Shown piece after piece: positions 1-9,079 of a stretch of 64,000 nt of DNA. A program made the position numbers and the translations under genes. Source of the DNA: Enterobacter sp. kpr-6 (lineage in GTDB: Bacteria > Pseudomonadota > Gammaproteobacteria > Enterobacterales > Enterobacteriaceae). Positions within the stretch are counted from its first letter, which is position 1. Every line of letters starts with the position of its first letter. Location: positions 1 to 64,000 of the forward strand of contig NZ_FOYH01000010.1 of the NCBI RefSeq assembly GCF_900116015.1, read 5' to 3'. Under the pieces are notes generated by a model. It was not told the DNA's origin. It worked only from the letters and a program-made list of their open reading frames with translations, and ran no database searches.

Positions 1-13
1 TAAGTCTCCCGAT

Positions 14-90
14 GCATCCGTAGCTCAGCTGGATAGAGTACTCGGCTACGAACCGAGCGGTCGGAGGTTCGAATCCTCCCGGATGCACCA
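14..90 (+). tRNA. tRNA-Arg (anticodon ACG)
   Basis: A 77-nt cloverleaf with encoded CCA. The acceptor stem GCATCCG pairs with CGGATGC. The anticodon loop CTACGAA sits on a CTCGG/CCGAG stem with ACG at 48-50. The T-arm carries GGTTCGAATCC. ACG (inosine-modified at the first position) reads CGU/CGC/CGA arginine codons. In E. coli a tRNA-Arg(ACG) cluster lies beside yqaB, so this is probably the last gene of such a cluster, with the others upstream of the window. Confidence 0.97.
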
Positions 91-211
91 TCTTCTTGTT
101 ATATCCCCCTAAGTAAATCACTTATTTCGTTAGTTATCCTTCGTCACTTTCAGCGACAAAAACCTTTGTTTACGTTAAAGTAATGTTTTGTTATCCGGTT
201 GTGAGAACGCG

Positions 212-778
212 ATGTACGAACGTTATGACGGTCTGATTTTTGATATGGATGGCACCATCCTCGATACCGAGCCGACGCACCGTAAAGCCTGGCATGAAGT
301 GCTTGGACGCTACGGTTTGCGCTACGACCTTCAGGCAATGATTGCCCTCAACGGTTCCCCTACCTGGCGTATCGCGCAATTGATCATCGAACTCAATCAG
401 GCCGATCTCGATCCGCACGCTCTCGCCCGCGAAAAAACCGCCGCAGTGAAATCTATGCTGCTGGATTCCGTTCGCCCGCTTCCGTTAATCGACGTGGTAA
501 AAGAGTGGCATGGCCGCCGTCCTATGTCGGTGGGCACCGGCAGCGAGAGCGCCATTGCGGAAGCACTACTTAATCACCTCGATCTGCGCCGTTATTTCAG
601 CGCCGTGGTCGCCGCCGATCACGTCCAGATGCATAAACCCGCGCCGGACACCTTCCTGCTGTGTGCTGAACGCATGGGCGTGGCACCGGCAAAATGCGTG
701 GTCTTCGAAGATGCCGATTTTGGCATTCAGGCAGCACACGCTGCGGGGATGGATGCCGTGGATGTACGCTTATTGTGA
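212..778 (+). CDS. yqaB: HAD-family sugar-phosphate phosphatase YqaB
   Basis: This 188-aa cytosolic hydrolase matches E. coli YqaB, known for fructose-1-phosphatase activity. HAD motif I is FDMDGT with nucleophile Asp11 and acid/base Asp13. Motif II is the GTGSES stretch, motif III contains HKPAPDTF, and motif IV is FEDADFG. An in-frame ATG 24 bases upstream gives an 8-residue extension, but position 212 matches the family start (MYERY). It begins 122 bp after the tRNA. Its TGA stop overlaps the GTG start of yqaA, so the two are translationally coupled. Confidence 0.95.
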   Translation: MYERYDGLIFDMDGTILDTEPTHRKAWHEVLGRYGLRYDLQAMIALNGSPTWRIAQLIIELNQADLDPHALAREKTAAVKSMLLDSVRPLPLIDVVKEWHGRRPMSVGTGSESAIAEALLNHLDLRRYFSAVVAADHVQMHKPAPDTFLLCAERMGVAPAKCVVFEDADFGIQAAHAAGMDAVDVRLL

Positions 779-1203
779 GTGACGGGCTGTCACTTTTTTC
801 ACTTTTTGCCAGTAGCTTTCTCAGCGCCACGTTATTGCCGGGCAATTCTGAGGTGCTGCTGGTCGCGCTGCTTATTTCTGGCGTCAGTCATCCCACATTA
901 TTGATAGTAATAGCAACAATGGGTAATAGCCTTGGAGGGCTGACTAACGTTATCCTTGGTCGGTTTTTTCCGCTGCGTAAAACTTCACGCTGGCAGGAAA
1001 AAGCCACAGCCTTTCTCAGGCGATATGGCGCAGTCGCGCTATTATTGAGCTGGATGCCTGTTATTGGCGATTTGCTCTGCCTGCTGGCGGGATGGATGCG
1101 CCTCTCGTGGGGGCCAGTTATCTTTTTTTTATGTCTCGGGAAGGCGTTGCGCTATGCCGTCGTGGCTTTTGCAACGCTTCAGGGCATGACGTGGTGGCAC
1201 TAA
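775..1203 (+). CDS. yqaA: Inner membrane protein YqaA (DedA/SNARE-associated-like family)
   Basis: This 142-aa hydrophobic protein matches E. coli YqaA along its length. A GTG start overlapping the yqaB stop (GTGA) gives the conserved N-terminus SDGLSLFSLF. A start further upstream would add residues translated from the yqaB reading region. At least three membrane-spanning stretches are visible, and the GNSLGGLTN and GKALRY motifs are typical of the VTT/DedA-like group. No biochemical function is established for YqaA. The overlap puts it in one operon with yqaB. Confidence 0.93.
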   Translation: MSDGLSLFSLFASSFLSATLLPGNSEVLLVALLISGVSHPTLLIVIATMGNSLGGLTNVILGRFFPLRKTSRWQEKATAFLRRYGAVALLLSWMPVIGDLLCLLAGWMRLSWGPVIFFLCLGKALRYAVVAFATLQGMTWWH

Positions 1204-1284
1204 TTGGATTGCTTGAGTGACCTTTAATCGTCAACCATTACAATTATGCTTAGTAGAAATGATTTCGACAGGCGGGAGGTCAAT

Positions 1285-2829
1285 TTGATCCCGGACGTAT
1301 CACAGGCGCTGTCCTGGCTGGAAAACCATCCTCAGGCATTAAAGGGGATCCAGCGTGGACTTGAGCGCGAAACGCTGCGTGTTAATGCTGATGGCAGTCT
1401 TGCTACCACCGGGCATCCGGAAAGGCTTGGCTCCGCGCTAACACATCAATGGATCACAACGGACTTCGCCGAAGCGCTGCTGGAGTTTATTACTCCCGTT
1501 GACGGCGATATCGACCATATGCTGACGGTCATGCGCGATATCCATCGCTACACGGCGCGTCAGCTTGGCGACGAACGCTTATGGCCGTTAAGCATGCCCT
1601 GTTACATTGAAAACGGGCAGGATATTGAACTGGCACAATATGGCACCTCAAATATTGGCCGACTGAAAACGCTGTACCGTGAAGGGCTGAAAAACCGTTA
1701 CGGTGCGCTGATGCAGACCATCTCTGGCGTTCACTATAATTTTTCGCTGCCGATGGCATTCTGGCAGGCGAAATGTGGTGAGATGGATAAAGAGGGGATC
1801 TCCGCGGGCTATTTCCGCCTGATCCGCAACTATTACCGTTTTGGCTGGGTGATCCCTTACCTATTTGGTGCCTCGCCTGCCATTTGTCCGTCCTTCCTGC
1901 AAGGTAAGCCGACGTCGCTGCCTTTTGAGAAGACCGACAGCGGCATGTTGTATCTGCCGTATGCGACCTCACTGCGTCTGAGCGATTTGGGTTACACCAA
2001 CAAATCTCAAAGCAATCTGGGCATTACGTTTAACGATCTGAACGGCTATGTGACCGCGCTTAAGCGTGCAATCAAAACGCCGTCAGAGGATTACGCCAGA
2101 CTGGGGCTGACCAAAGACGGCAAGCATCTGCAAATCAACACCAATATTTTGCAGATTGAAAACGAGCTTTACGCGCCGATCCGCCCGAAACGCGTCACCA
2201 AAAGCGGTGAAACGCCGTCAGACGCGCTGTTGCGCGGCGGTATTGAATACATTGAAGTACGCTCGCTGGACATCAACCCGTTCTCACCGATTGGTGTTGA
2301 CGAGCAGCAGGTCCGTTTCCTCGATCTGTTTATGGTCTGGTGCGTGCTGGCGGATGCGCCGGAAATGAGCAGCGATGAACTGCTCTGTACGCGTACCAAC
2401 TGGAACCGGGTGATCCTCGAAGGGCGTAAGCCTGGCCTGACGCTGGGAATGGGCTGTGAAACCGCGCAGTTCCCGCTGGAAAAGGTCGGCAAAGATCTGT
2501 TCCGCGATCTGAAGCGCGTCGCGCAAACGCTCGACAGCATTCACAGTGGCGATGCCTACGTGAAAGTGTGCGATGAACTGGTCGCCAGCTTTGACGATCC
2601 TGAGTTAACGTTCTCGGCGCGTATTCTGCGTTCGATGCTTGATAACGGGATTGGCGGCACGGGGATCTCGCTGGCGGCGCAGTATCGCGATATGCTGCGT
2701 GAAGAGCCGCTGGAGATCATCTCTGAAGCGGATTTCATCAAAGAGCATGATGCATCCTGGGATCGTCTGCGGGAGATTGAAGCGGCGGATACTGAGTCGT
2801 TTGAAGATCTGCTGGCGAGACACGCCTGA
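1285..2829 (+). CDS. gshA: Glutamate-cysteine ligase
   Basis: GshA joins L-glutamate and L-cysteine with ATP to give gamma-glutamylcysteine, the first and rate-limiting step of glutathione synthesis in the cytosol. The 514-aa protein is co-linear with E. coli GshA (518 aa), with conserved segments such as GLERETLR and [10 protein letters not shown] chose the TTG at 1285 because GGGAGGT lies 8 bases upstream and the N-terminus then reads MIPDVSQAL as in E. coli. A longer frame opens at 1246 but has no ribosome site. The weak TTG start fits the low expression known for this gene. Confidence 0.96.
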   Translation: MIPDVSQALSWLENHPQALKGIQRGLERETLRVNADGSLATTGHPERLGSALTHQWITTDFAEALLEFITPVDGDIDHMLTVMRDIHRYTARQLGDERLWPLSMPCYIENGQDIELAQYGTSNIGRLKTLYREGLKNRYGALMQTISGVHYNFSLPMAFWQAKCGEMDKEGISAGYFRLIRNYYRFGWVIPYLFGASPAICPSFLQGKPTSLPFEKTDSGMLYLPYATSLRLSDLGYTNKSQSNLGITFNDLNGYVTALKRAIKTPSEDYARLGLTKDGKHLQINTNILQIENELYAPIRPKRVTKSGETPSDALLRGGIEYIEVRSLDINPFSPIGVDEQQVRFLDLFMVWCVLADAPEMSSDELLCTRTNWNRVILEGRKPGLTLGMGCETAQFPLEKVGKDLFRDLKRVAQTLDSIHSGDAYVKVCDELVASFDDPELTFSARILRSMLDNGIGGTGISLAAQYRDMLREEPLEIISEADFIKEHDASWDRLREIEAADTESFEDLLARHA

Positions 2830-2837
2830 CAGAAAAG

Positions 2838-2911
2838 AAAAAGGCCACATTGCTGTGGCCAAAATATTCATCTCTGAAAACAGGGATGATGATAACAAAT
2901 GCGCGTCTTTC
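2838..2911 (-). ncRNA. micA: MicA small RNA (sigmaE-dependent, Hfq-binding)
   Basis: Read on the minus strand, the sequence starts GAAAGACGCGCATTTGTTAT and ends in the hairpin GGCCACA-GCAA-TGTGGCC followed by TTTTT. This is the architecture and almost the sequence of E. coli MicA (about 72 nt). It lies between gshA and luxS and is divergent from luxS, exactly as in E. coli. MicA is known to repress ompA and other outer-membrane-protein mRNAs by 5'-end pairing with Hfq. The hairpin also ends just after gshA on the other strand. Confidence 0.93.
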
Positions 2912-2917
2912 ATATAT

Positions 2918-2945
2918 TCAGACCTGCACCTGTAGAAAGAGTTCA
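2918..2945 (-). promoter_or_regulatory. SigmaE-type promoter of micA
   Basis: On the minus strand TGAACT (2945-2940) and GTCTGA (2923-2918) are separated by 16 bp, and the MicA 5' end follows 6 bp later. This fits the sigmaE consensus (GAACTT / TCTGA) and the known envelope-stress control of micA. Confidence 0.8.
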
Positions 2946-2980
2946 GTTTATTTTAAAAAAATCACTCCGGAGGTGACTAA

Positions 2981-3496
2981 ATGCCATTATTGGATAGTTT
3001 CACAGTCGATCACACCCGTATGGAAGCGCCTGCGGTCCGCGTTGCTAAAACCATGGACACCCCGCATGGCGACACGATCACCGTCTTCGATCTGCGCTTC
3101 TGCGTCCCGAATAAAGAAGTGATGCCGGAAAAAGGCATTCACACGCTTGAGCATCTGTTTGCAGGCTTTATGCGCGATCACCTGAACGGTAACGGCGTTG
3201 AAATCATCGACATCTCACCGATGGGCTGCCGTACAGGTTTCTACATGAGCCTGATTGGTACGCCGGACGAGCAGCGCGTTGCGGATGCCTGGAAAGCGGC
3301 GATGGCAGACGTTCTGAAAGTCAAAGAACAGAACCAGATCCCGGAACTGAACGTGTATCAGTGCGGCACCTATCAGATGCATTCGCTTGATGAAGCGCAG
3401 GATATCGCCCGTCATATCCTTGACCGCGACGTGCGCGTCAACAGCAACGAAGAGCTGGCGCTGCCGAAAGACAAACTGCAGGAACTGCACATCTAG
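2981..3496 (+). CDS. luxS: S-ribosylhomocysteine lyase (autoinducer-2 synthase)
   Basis: LuxS cleaves S-ribosylhomocysteine to homocysteine and DPD, the precursor of the AI-2 quorum signal, as part of the activated methyl cycle in the cytosol. The 171-aa length is that of the family. Metal ligands His54 and His58 lie in the HTLEH motif and Cys128 in QCGT; Cys83 is the catalytic acid/base. The start is preceded by GGAGGTG at ideal spacing. Its promoter region overlaps the divergently transcribed micA, so the two 5' regions are intertwined as in E. coli. Confidence 0.98.
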   Translation: MPLLDSFTVDHTRMEAPAVRVAKTMDTPHGDTITVFDLRFCVPNKEVMPEKGIHTLEHLFAGFMRDHLNGNGVEIIDISPMGCRTGFYMSLIGTPDEQRVADAWKAAMADVLKVKEQNQIPELNVYQCGTYQMHSLDEAQDIARHILDRDVRVNSNEELALPKDKLQELHI

Positions 3497-3512
3497 TTTG
3501 CAGCAGGTAAAT

Positions 3513-3542
3513 GCCCGGTAACGTCTGCTTACCGGGCTTCCC
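3513..3542 (+). terminator. luxS terminator hairpin
   Basis: A 9-bp perfect stem, GCCCGGTAA / TTACCGGGC, with a 7-nt loop begins 16 bp after the luxS stop. The tail is TTCCCCC rather than a T-run, so it may act as an imperfect terminator or 3' stabiliser. Confidence 0.6.
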
Positions 3543-3574
3543 CCGCCAACGACCGCACATTCTGGCGCTGCCCT

Positions 3575-4345
3575 ATGACCACAACCCGCACCTTCTCTTT
3601 TGACCACCGACCGCTGGTTCCCTTTGCGCACGATTACGCGCACGGCGACAGCGAGCCGCTGCATCAGCACGACTGCGCGCAACTGCTGCACAGCCTGAGC
3701 GGTGTGGTTCGGGTTGAAACGGCATCCGGGTACTGGGTGGTTCCACCGGGGCGCGGCGTCTGGCTGCCTGCCGGAACGCAACATGCGCTACGCATTACCG
3801 GCGCGGTCGCGGCCCGCACCTTATTTATCGATCCGCTTGCCAGGGCAGATTTGCCCGCCACCTGCCAGATTGTGCAGATCTCGCCGTTGCTGCGCGAGCT
3901 TATCGTCGCCGCCTTTTCGCTCGCTGAACGCTACGCGCCGGGCAGCCGCGATGAGCGCGTCTACGAACTGATCCTCGATGAAATCCGCGTGATGCAGGCG
4001 CTGCCGTTTGGCTTGCCGGAGCCACAAAGCGACGTCTTACGTTCCCTGTGCGAGCAGATCCGCCGCGATCCCGCGCAGCCCTGGAGCAGCGCACAGGCCG
4101 CACATCTCACCAGCATGAGTGAGCGCACGCTCAATCGCCACTTTCAGCAGCAAACACAACTGAGCTACGGCGAATGGGTACGACGGGCGCGGTTAATGGA
4201 AGCGCTGGTGCGCCTCGCGCAGCGGCAATCGGTACTGCGCGTGGCGCTGGACCTGGGCTACGGCAGCCACAGCGCGTTCACCGCGATGTTTCGCCGGGTG
4301 ATGGGTATCGCACCCAGCGACTATTTCCGCGACGACGAGCACTAA
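3575..4345 (+). CDS. AraC-family transcriptional regulator (NimR-like)
   Basis: This 256-aa protein has an N-terminal cupin-type sensor domain (about residues 15-100, with H-x-H and the PPGRGVWLPAGT turn) and a C-terminal double helix-turn-helix (about 150-250, with ERTLNRHF and the second helix LGYGSHSAFTAMFRR). It resembles the NimR/YeaM subgroup, whose members usually control a neighbouring exporter gene. No such gene is adjacent on the same strand: it runs tail-to-tail into the type-2 leuA, sharing bases of the two stop codons. The inducer is unknown. Confidence 0.85.
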   Translation: MTTTRTFSFDHRPLVPFAHDYAHGDSEPLHQHDCAQLLHSLSGVVRVETASGYWVVPPGRGVWLPAGTQHALRITGAVAARTLFIDPLARADLPATCQIVQISPLLRELIVAAFSLAERYAPGSRDERVYELILDEIRVMQALPFGLPEPQSDVLRSLCEQIRRDPAQPWSSAQAAHLTSMSERTLNRHFQQQTQLSYGEWVRRARLMEALVRLAQRQSVLRVALDLGYGSHSAFTAMFRRVMGIAPSDYFRDDEH

Positions 4346-5991
4346 CCGACGGCGTTCAGCAGCGCCTGAAGCGACGCCCGCGCCACATCGTTATCGATCC
4401 CCACACCCCAGCGGCGTTCGCCGTTGTGAAACAGGCAGTGAATATAAGCGACCGAGCGGCTGTCACTGCGCTCGCCCAGCGTATGCTCATGATAATCCTT
4501 AATCACCAGCGGCTGGCTCAGTAACGGGCCAAGGCTATTTACCGCCGCCGACAGCAGGCCGTTGCCGCGACCGGACACCGCCCGTTTTTCGCCGTTGATA
4601 TTCAGTGTCGCCTGCAACGCAAGTTGCCCGTCCGCCTGGCTTTCGCTTTTATAATCGAGCAGCGCCAGCGCCGGTTCAGCCACCAGGCCGTAGCGGGCGC
4701 GAAACAGTTGCCAGAGCGCATTCTGCGTCATCTCTTTGCCGTGGGTGTCGGTTTCATGCTGAACGTGCTGGCTGAAATCCTGTTGCAGAGCGCGGGGCAG
4801 TTTCAGACCATGATTTTGTTCAATCAGCCACGCGCTGCCGCTTTTCCCGGACTGGCTGTTAACGCGGATCACCGCTTCGTACGTGCAGCCGATATCCTGC
4901 GGATCGATCGGCAGATAGGGCATTTCCCAGCGCTCGCCGGGTTTACGTGCATCGAATCCTTTTTTGATCGCATCCTGGTGCGAACCGGAAAACGCGGTGT
5001 ATGCCAGTCGTCCGGCCCATGGGTGGCGGGGATGTACGGGCAACTGATTACAGTCCTCCACCACTTCAACGGTGCGCGGCATGTCGCTGAAATCCAGATT
5101 CGGACTGATCCCCTGACTGTAGAGATTCATCGCCAGCGTCACCAGACAGACGTTCCCGGTGCGCTCACCGTTGCCAAACAGACAGCCTTCTACGCGATCT
5201 GCCCCGGCCATCACCGCCAGTTCCGCGCTGGCGACCGCCGAACCGCGATCGTTATGCGGATGAACGCTAATGCAAACCTCTTTTCTGCGGCTGAAGTGGC
5301 GGCAGAAATATTCGATCTGATCGGCGTAAACGTTCGGGGTGCTGACCTCCACCGTGGCAGGCAGATTGACGATCATCGGGCGCGCCGCACAGGGTTCCCA
5401 TACGGCCGCTACCGCTTCACACACCGCTAACGCAAACTCCGGTTCGGTAAAACAGAACGTCTCCGGCGAGTATTCATACTGCCAGCGGGTCTGCGGATTC
5501 TGCTCGCACAACTGGCGGATAAGCCGCGTCGAGCGCGTCGCCAGCTCAATCACCTGCGCTTTATCCATGCCGAACACCAGTCGGCGAAACAGCGGTGCGG
5601 TGGCGTTATATAAATGCACCGTGGCGCTTTTTGCCCCTTTCAGTGATTCAAAGGTGCGTAGAATGAGGTCTTCCCGCGCCTGGGTTAACACCTGGATGGT
5701 CACGTCATCAGGAATGCGCTGCTCGTCGATCAACTGGCGCACGAAATTGAAATCGGTCAGCGAGGCCGAGGGAAAAGCGACTTCGATCTCTTTGAATCCG
5801 CTGGCGACCAGCAGATCCCAGAACTGTAACTTACGTGCGGCGTCCATCGGTTCAGCGAGCGCCTGATTGCCATCGCGAAGATCGGTGGATAACCAGCGCG
5901 GAGCCTGGGTGATTTGTCGATCCGGCCACAGGCGTCCGGGCAGGGAAACGGGCGGGTAAGGGCGATATTTTTGCTCGGGATGATTCAGCAT
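4342..5991 (-). CDS. leuA: 2-isopropylmalate synthase, type 2 (actinobacterial/fungal-like)
   Basis: This 549-aa enzyme condenses acetyl-CoA with 2-ketoisovalerate, the first committed step of leucine synthesis. The HMGL-like TIM barrel carries STDLRDGNQ (Arg39, Asp40) and the metal-binding HPHNDRG (His244, His246), followed by a C-terminal LeuA dimer/regulatory domain. The N-terminus (KYRPYPPVSLPGR) is typical of type-2 LeuA, not of the leuABCD enzyme of enterics. The ATG at 5991 is preceded by CAGGAG; the 30-codon extension upstream has no good ribosome site. It stands alone here, so it is probably a second leuA in the genome, perhaps feeding a specialised pool. Confidence 0.9.
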   Translation of the reverse strand: MLNHPEQKYRPYPPVSLPGRLWPDRQITQAPRWLSTDLRDGNQALAEPMDAARKLQFWDLLVASGFKEIEVAFPSASLTDFNFVRQLIDEQRIPDDVTIQVLTQAREDLILRTFESLKGAKSATVHLYNATAPLFRRLVFGMDKAQVIELATRSTRLIRQLCEQNPQTRWQYEYSPETFCFTEPEFALAVCEAVAAVWEPCAARPMIVNLPATVEVSTPNVYADQIEYFCRHFSRRKEVCISVHPHNDRGSAVASAELAVMAGADRVEGCLFGNGERTGNVCLVTLAMNLYSQGISPNLDFSDMPRTVEVVEDCNQLPVHPRHPWAGRLAYTAFSGSHQDAIKKGFDARKPGERWEMPYLPIDPQDIGCTYEAVIRVNSQSGKSGSAWLIEQNHGLKLPRALQQDFSQHVQHETDTHGKEMTQNALWQLFRARYGLVAEPALALLDYKSESQADGQLALQATLNINGEKRAVSGRGNGLLSAAVNSLGPLLSQPLVIKDYHEHTLGERSDSRSVAYIHCLFHNGERRWGVGIDNDVARASLQALLNAVG

Positions 5992-6081
5992 GGTGTGCTC
6001 CTGTTGTCTTTTCACCATGGTGAAGCGATGACAGGCGCGATGCTTTATCGTAACGGACAGAAGGTTGAGAGAAACGGACAA

Positions 6082-6180
6082 CCCCTCACCCTAACCCTCT
6101 CCCCAGGGGAGAGGGGAGAGTTCGGTGCCTCGTTTTGGGGTTTTCCCCCTCTCCCCTGGGGAGAGGGCCGGGGTGAGGGG
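6082..6180. repeat. Palindromic REP-like repeat, copy A
   Basis: Outer arms CCCCTCACCC and GGGTGAGGGG enclose two CCCTCTCCCC/GGGGAGAGG hairpins. The same unit recurs at 12175-12258 and, inverted, at 15880-15976. It lies 42 bp beyond the emrB stop codon. Confidence 0.85.
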
Positions 6181-6221
6181 GGAAACGTACCAAATATGCC
6201 CTCTGACGGTGAGGGCCAAAA

Positions 6222-7760
6222 TCAGTGCGCGCCACCGCCGCCGCCGCCCGCACCAAACGGCGGACGGGCAAACCATATCAGACTGAGCAGCAGCAAGAAG
6301 ACCCCCGCCGATGCCCAGAAGATTTCATTGGCGGAAATAATCAGCCCCTGGTTAGTGATCTGCTGGGCAATCCAGCCGGACGCCTGCTGTTGCGACATCC
6401 CCATCCCTTGAAGCTGGCCGTAAATCTCCTGCGTACTGGCGCTGTAAGGATTGACCGCCTCCGTCAGTTGCGCATGGTGCATCGACTCCCGGTTAGTCCA
6501 CAGCGTGGTGGTGATCGACGTACCGATTGAACCCGCGAGGGTTCGTGAGAAGTTCGACAGACTCGACGCCGCCGCCAGCCGCTCAGGAGGCAGGCCGGAG
6601 AGGGTAATCGTCGTCAACGGCATAAAGAAGCAGGCGACGGCAAAGCCCTGAATAAACTGCGGCCACGCCGATGCGCCAAAGTCCATCCCCGGCTCAAATG
6701 TATAAGCGCGCCAGTAAAAGCACACCGCATACATAATGAAGCTGAAAGTGACCAGGCGGCGCATATCCAGCTTATGCGCAAAGCGACCAATAATCGGCGA
6801 CAGGATCACCGGGATAATCCCGACCGGTGCCGACGCCAGTCCCGCCCAGGTTGCCGTATAACCGTAGACCTCCTGCAAGAGCTGCGGCAGCAGTACGATC
6901 GAGCCGAAGTAAAGCATATAGGCGAGACTGATACACAGGCAGCCGATGGTGAAGTTGCGCGACTTGAACAACGAGAGATCGACAATCGGATGTTCATCGG
7001 TCAGCTCCCAGACAATCAGGAAGCTGATAGAGACGACGGCCACCACCGTCAGCACAATGATTTCCGTGGAGTTGAACCAGTCCAGCTCTTTACCCTGATC
7101 CAGCATCACCTGAAGGCTACCAATACCGATCACCAGCAATGCCAGACCGACGGCGTCGATGCGTCGTTGCTCGGTACGGGTTTCGCGTCCGCGCAACGCC
7201 TGCGCCGCCATCAGCACCACCGCGATACCAATCGGCACGTTGATGAAGAAAATCCAGCCCCAGTGGTAGTTGTCGCTGATATACCCGCCGAGAATCGGCC
7301 CGCAAATGGGCGCGACAATCACCGTCATCGACCACAGCGCGAGGGCAATGGATCGTTTAGCTGGCGGGTAGTTACTCAGCAACAGGCTTTGCGACAGCGG
7401 GATCAGCGGCCCGGCAACAATCCCCTGGATCACGCGGAAGAAAATCAGCATGTTCAGGCTGCTCGACACCCCGCAGGCCCAGGAAGCGATAGCAAAGGCG
7501 ATGGTTGACCACAGGAACAGCCGGACTTCGCCCACGCGTTTCGCCAGCCAGCCGGTAAGCGGGATCGAGATGGCGTTTGCCACCCCGAAGGAGGTGATCA
7601 CCCATGTCCCCTGGCTCAGCGATGCGCCGAGGTTCCCGGCGATGGTCGGGATCGCGACGTTAGCAATGGTGGAGTCCAGCACCTGCATAAAGGTGGCCAG
7701 CGACAGCGCAATGGTCATCACGACCAGTTGCGCGCCTTCCAGCGGTTTTCGCTGCTGCAT
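6222..7760 (-). CDS. emrB: Multidrug efflux MFS transporter, 14-TM DHA2 family
   Basis: EmrB is the inner-membrane proton antiporter of the EmrAB-TolC tripartite pump, exporting CCCP, nalidixic acid and other hydrophobic drugs. The 512-aa protein is nearly identical to E. coli EmrB, with FMQVLDSTIANVA in TM1, the RVIQGIVAGP motif and the glycine-rich C-terminus ending GGGGGGAH. I chose the ATG at 7760 (MQQRKP, as in E. coli) with GAGGTG 7 bases upstream; a GTG three codons earlier abuts that same site. It follows emrA by 16 bp and is the last gene of emrR-emrA-emrB. Confidence 0.97.
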   Translation of the reverse strand: MQQRKPLEGAQLVVMTIALSLATFMQVLDSTIANVAIPTIAGNLGASLSQGTWVITSFGVANAISIPLTGWLAKRVGEVRLFLWSTIAFAIASWACGVSSSLNMLIFFRVIQGIVAGPLIPLSQSLLLSNYPPAKRSIALALWSMTVIVAPICGPILGGYISDNYHWGWIFFINVPIGIAVVLMAAQALRGRETRTEQRRIDAVGLALLVIGIGSLQVMLDQGKELDWFNSTEIIVLTVVAVVSISFLIVWELTDEHPIVDLSLFKSRNFTIGCLCISLAYMLYFGSIVLLPQLLQEVYGYTATWAGLASAPVGIIPVILSPIIGRFAHKLDMRRLVTFSFIMYAVCFYWRAYTFEPGMDFGASAWPQFIQGFAVACFFMPLTTITLSGLPPERLAAASSLSNFSRTLAGSIGTSITTTLWTNRESMHHAQLTEAVNPYSASTQEIYGQLQGMGMSQQQASGWIAQQITNQGLIISANEIFWASAGVFLLLLSLIWFARPPFGAGGGGGGAH

Positions 7761-7776
7761 GACAGTCACCTCAGGA

Positions 7777-8949
7777 TTAACCCGCGTTGGCCTGAACGAT
7801 GTTATTGATCAGGGTATTGACCGGATCGAGGCTAATTTCCCGTGCGTTACTTTCGTAAGCCGGTGCATTGCGGGCCTGACTTGCCAGCACATGCCCGTCG
7901 CGGTTTTCGGTATCCACCGTCACCAGGGTCGAGAGGCCAATACGCAGCGGATGATCGGCAAGCTGTTTGGCATCAAGCTCGATGCGCACCGGCAGACGCT
8001 GAACCACTTTGATCCAGTTACCGGTGGCGTTTTGCGCCGGAAGCAGAGAGAACGCGCTGCCGGTACCCATATCCAGGCCAACCACTTTACCGGTATATTT
8101 CACCTCGTCGCCGTAGAAATCGCTCACCACGGTCGCCGTCTGGCCAATCCGCATATGCGCAAGCTGCGTCTCTTTAAAGTTGGCATCCACCCACAGACCG
8201 GTGGCGGGCACCACGGCCATCAGCGCGGTGGTCGGGCTGATTTGCGCGCCAGGCTGAACGGCACGGCGGGAAACATAGCCGGTGATCGGGCTGACAATTT
8301 TGGTACGTTGCAGGGCAAGCCACGCGTTACGCACTTCCGTCGCCGCCTGTTTCACCGCAGGCTGATCGTCGAGACGGGTACCCAGAATCATCGCCTGATT
8401 CGCGTTGTATTGCTGCACCGCGACATCAACCTGCGCCTGCGCGCTGGCGACCGCGTCACGGGCGTGTTGCAGCTCTTCCCGGCCAATCAGGTTGGCAGTA
8501 CCGAGCGGCACACGACGATTTAAATCGTTTTGCGCCTGGGCCAGTGCGGTTTTCTTCACCTCAATATTGGCCTGATACTGCTTGCTGTTGATCATCATCT
8601 GGCGGGTCTGGCGCACGCTTGAGGCCAATTCCGTCTGCGCTTTTTCAAACGCCTGCTGCGCGTCGGTCTGATCGAGAGTGACCAGCACGTCGCCTTGCTT
8701 AACAAAATCGGTATTGTCAGCCCAGACTTTCGTCACGCTGCCAGACACCTGGGCCATAATCTGAACCTGGTTCCCTGCCACGTACGCGTCGTCGGTTTCT
8801 TCGACATGACGCAGTACCAAAAACCAATAAATCCCATATGCCACGGCGATAATAATAAAGAGCAAAGTCAGAACAATCAGGGCACCCTTACGTTTGCCTT
8901 TTTTGTTGACCGGTTGCTGCGGGGTTTGTGTCTCCGCATTTGCGCTCAT
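7777..8949 (-). CDS. emrA: Multidrug efflux membrane-fusion protein EmrA
   Basis: EmrA is the periplasmic adaptor linking EmrB to TolC. It is 390 aa, the same length as in E. coli. It has a short cytoplasmic Lys-rich N-terminus, one TM helix at about residues 25-48, then the HlyD-type biotinyl-lipoyl/coiled-coil region (ETDDAYVAGNQ marks the first half) and a beta-barrel domain. It is co-transcribed downstream of emrR with a 130-bp gap that contains a hairpin, and upstream of emrB. Confidence 0.97.
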   Translation of the reverse strand: MSANAETQTPQQPVNKKGKRKGALIVLTLLFIIIAVAYGIYWFLVLRHVEETDDAYVAGNQVQIMAQVSGSVTKVWADNTDFVKQGDVLVTLDQTDAQQAFEKAQTELASSVRQTRQMMINSKQYQANIEVKKTALAQAQNDLNRRVPLGTANLIGREELQHARDAVASAQAQVDVAVQQYNANQAMILGTRLDDQPAVKQAATEVRNAWLALQRTKIVSPITGYVSRRAVQPGAQISPTTALMAVVPATGLWVDANFKETQLAHMRIGQTATVVSDFYGDEVKYTGKVVGLDMGTGSAFSLLPAQNATGNWIKVVQRLPVRIELDAKQLADHPLRIGLSTLVTVDTENRDGHVLASQARNAPAYESNAREISLDPVNTLINNIVQANAG

Positions 8950-9006
8950 GTTTCTTCTCCACGATCTTTTTTTATTTCACATCGGCAATGCCGACCTGTT
9001 CACCAG

Positions 9007-9035
9007 AAAGGCCTGCATTCATCATGCAGGCCCTG
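9007..9035 (-). terminator. Hairpin between emrR and emrA
   Basis: GGCCTGCA (9010-9017) and TGCAGGCC (9025-9032) form an 8-bp stem. On the minus strand it is followed by TTTCTGG, a short T tract. It could act as a partial terminator or attenuator lowering emrAB relative to emrR, or as an mRNA-processing site. Confidence 0.5.
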
Positions 9036-9079
9036 GCGGTTTTCTTATTAAATCGAGATGTTTTGGGCGGATCGTCGCG

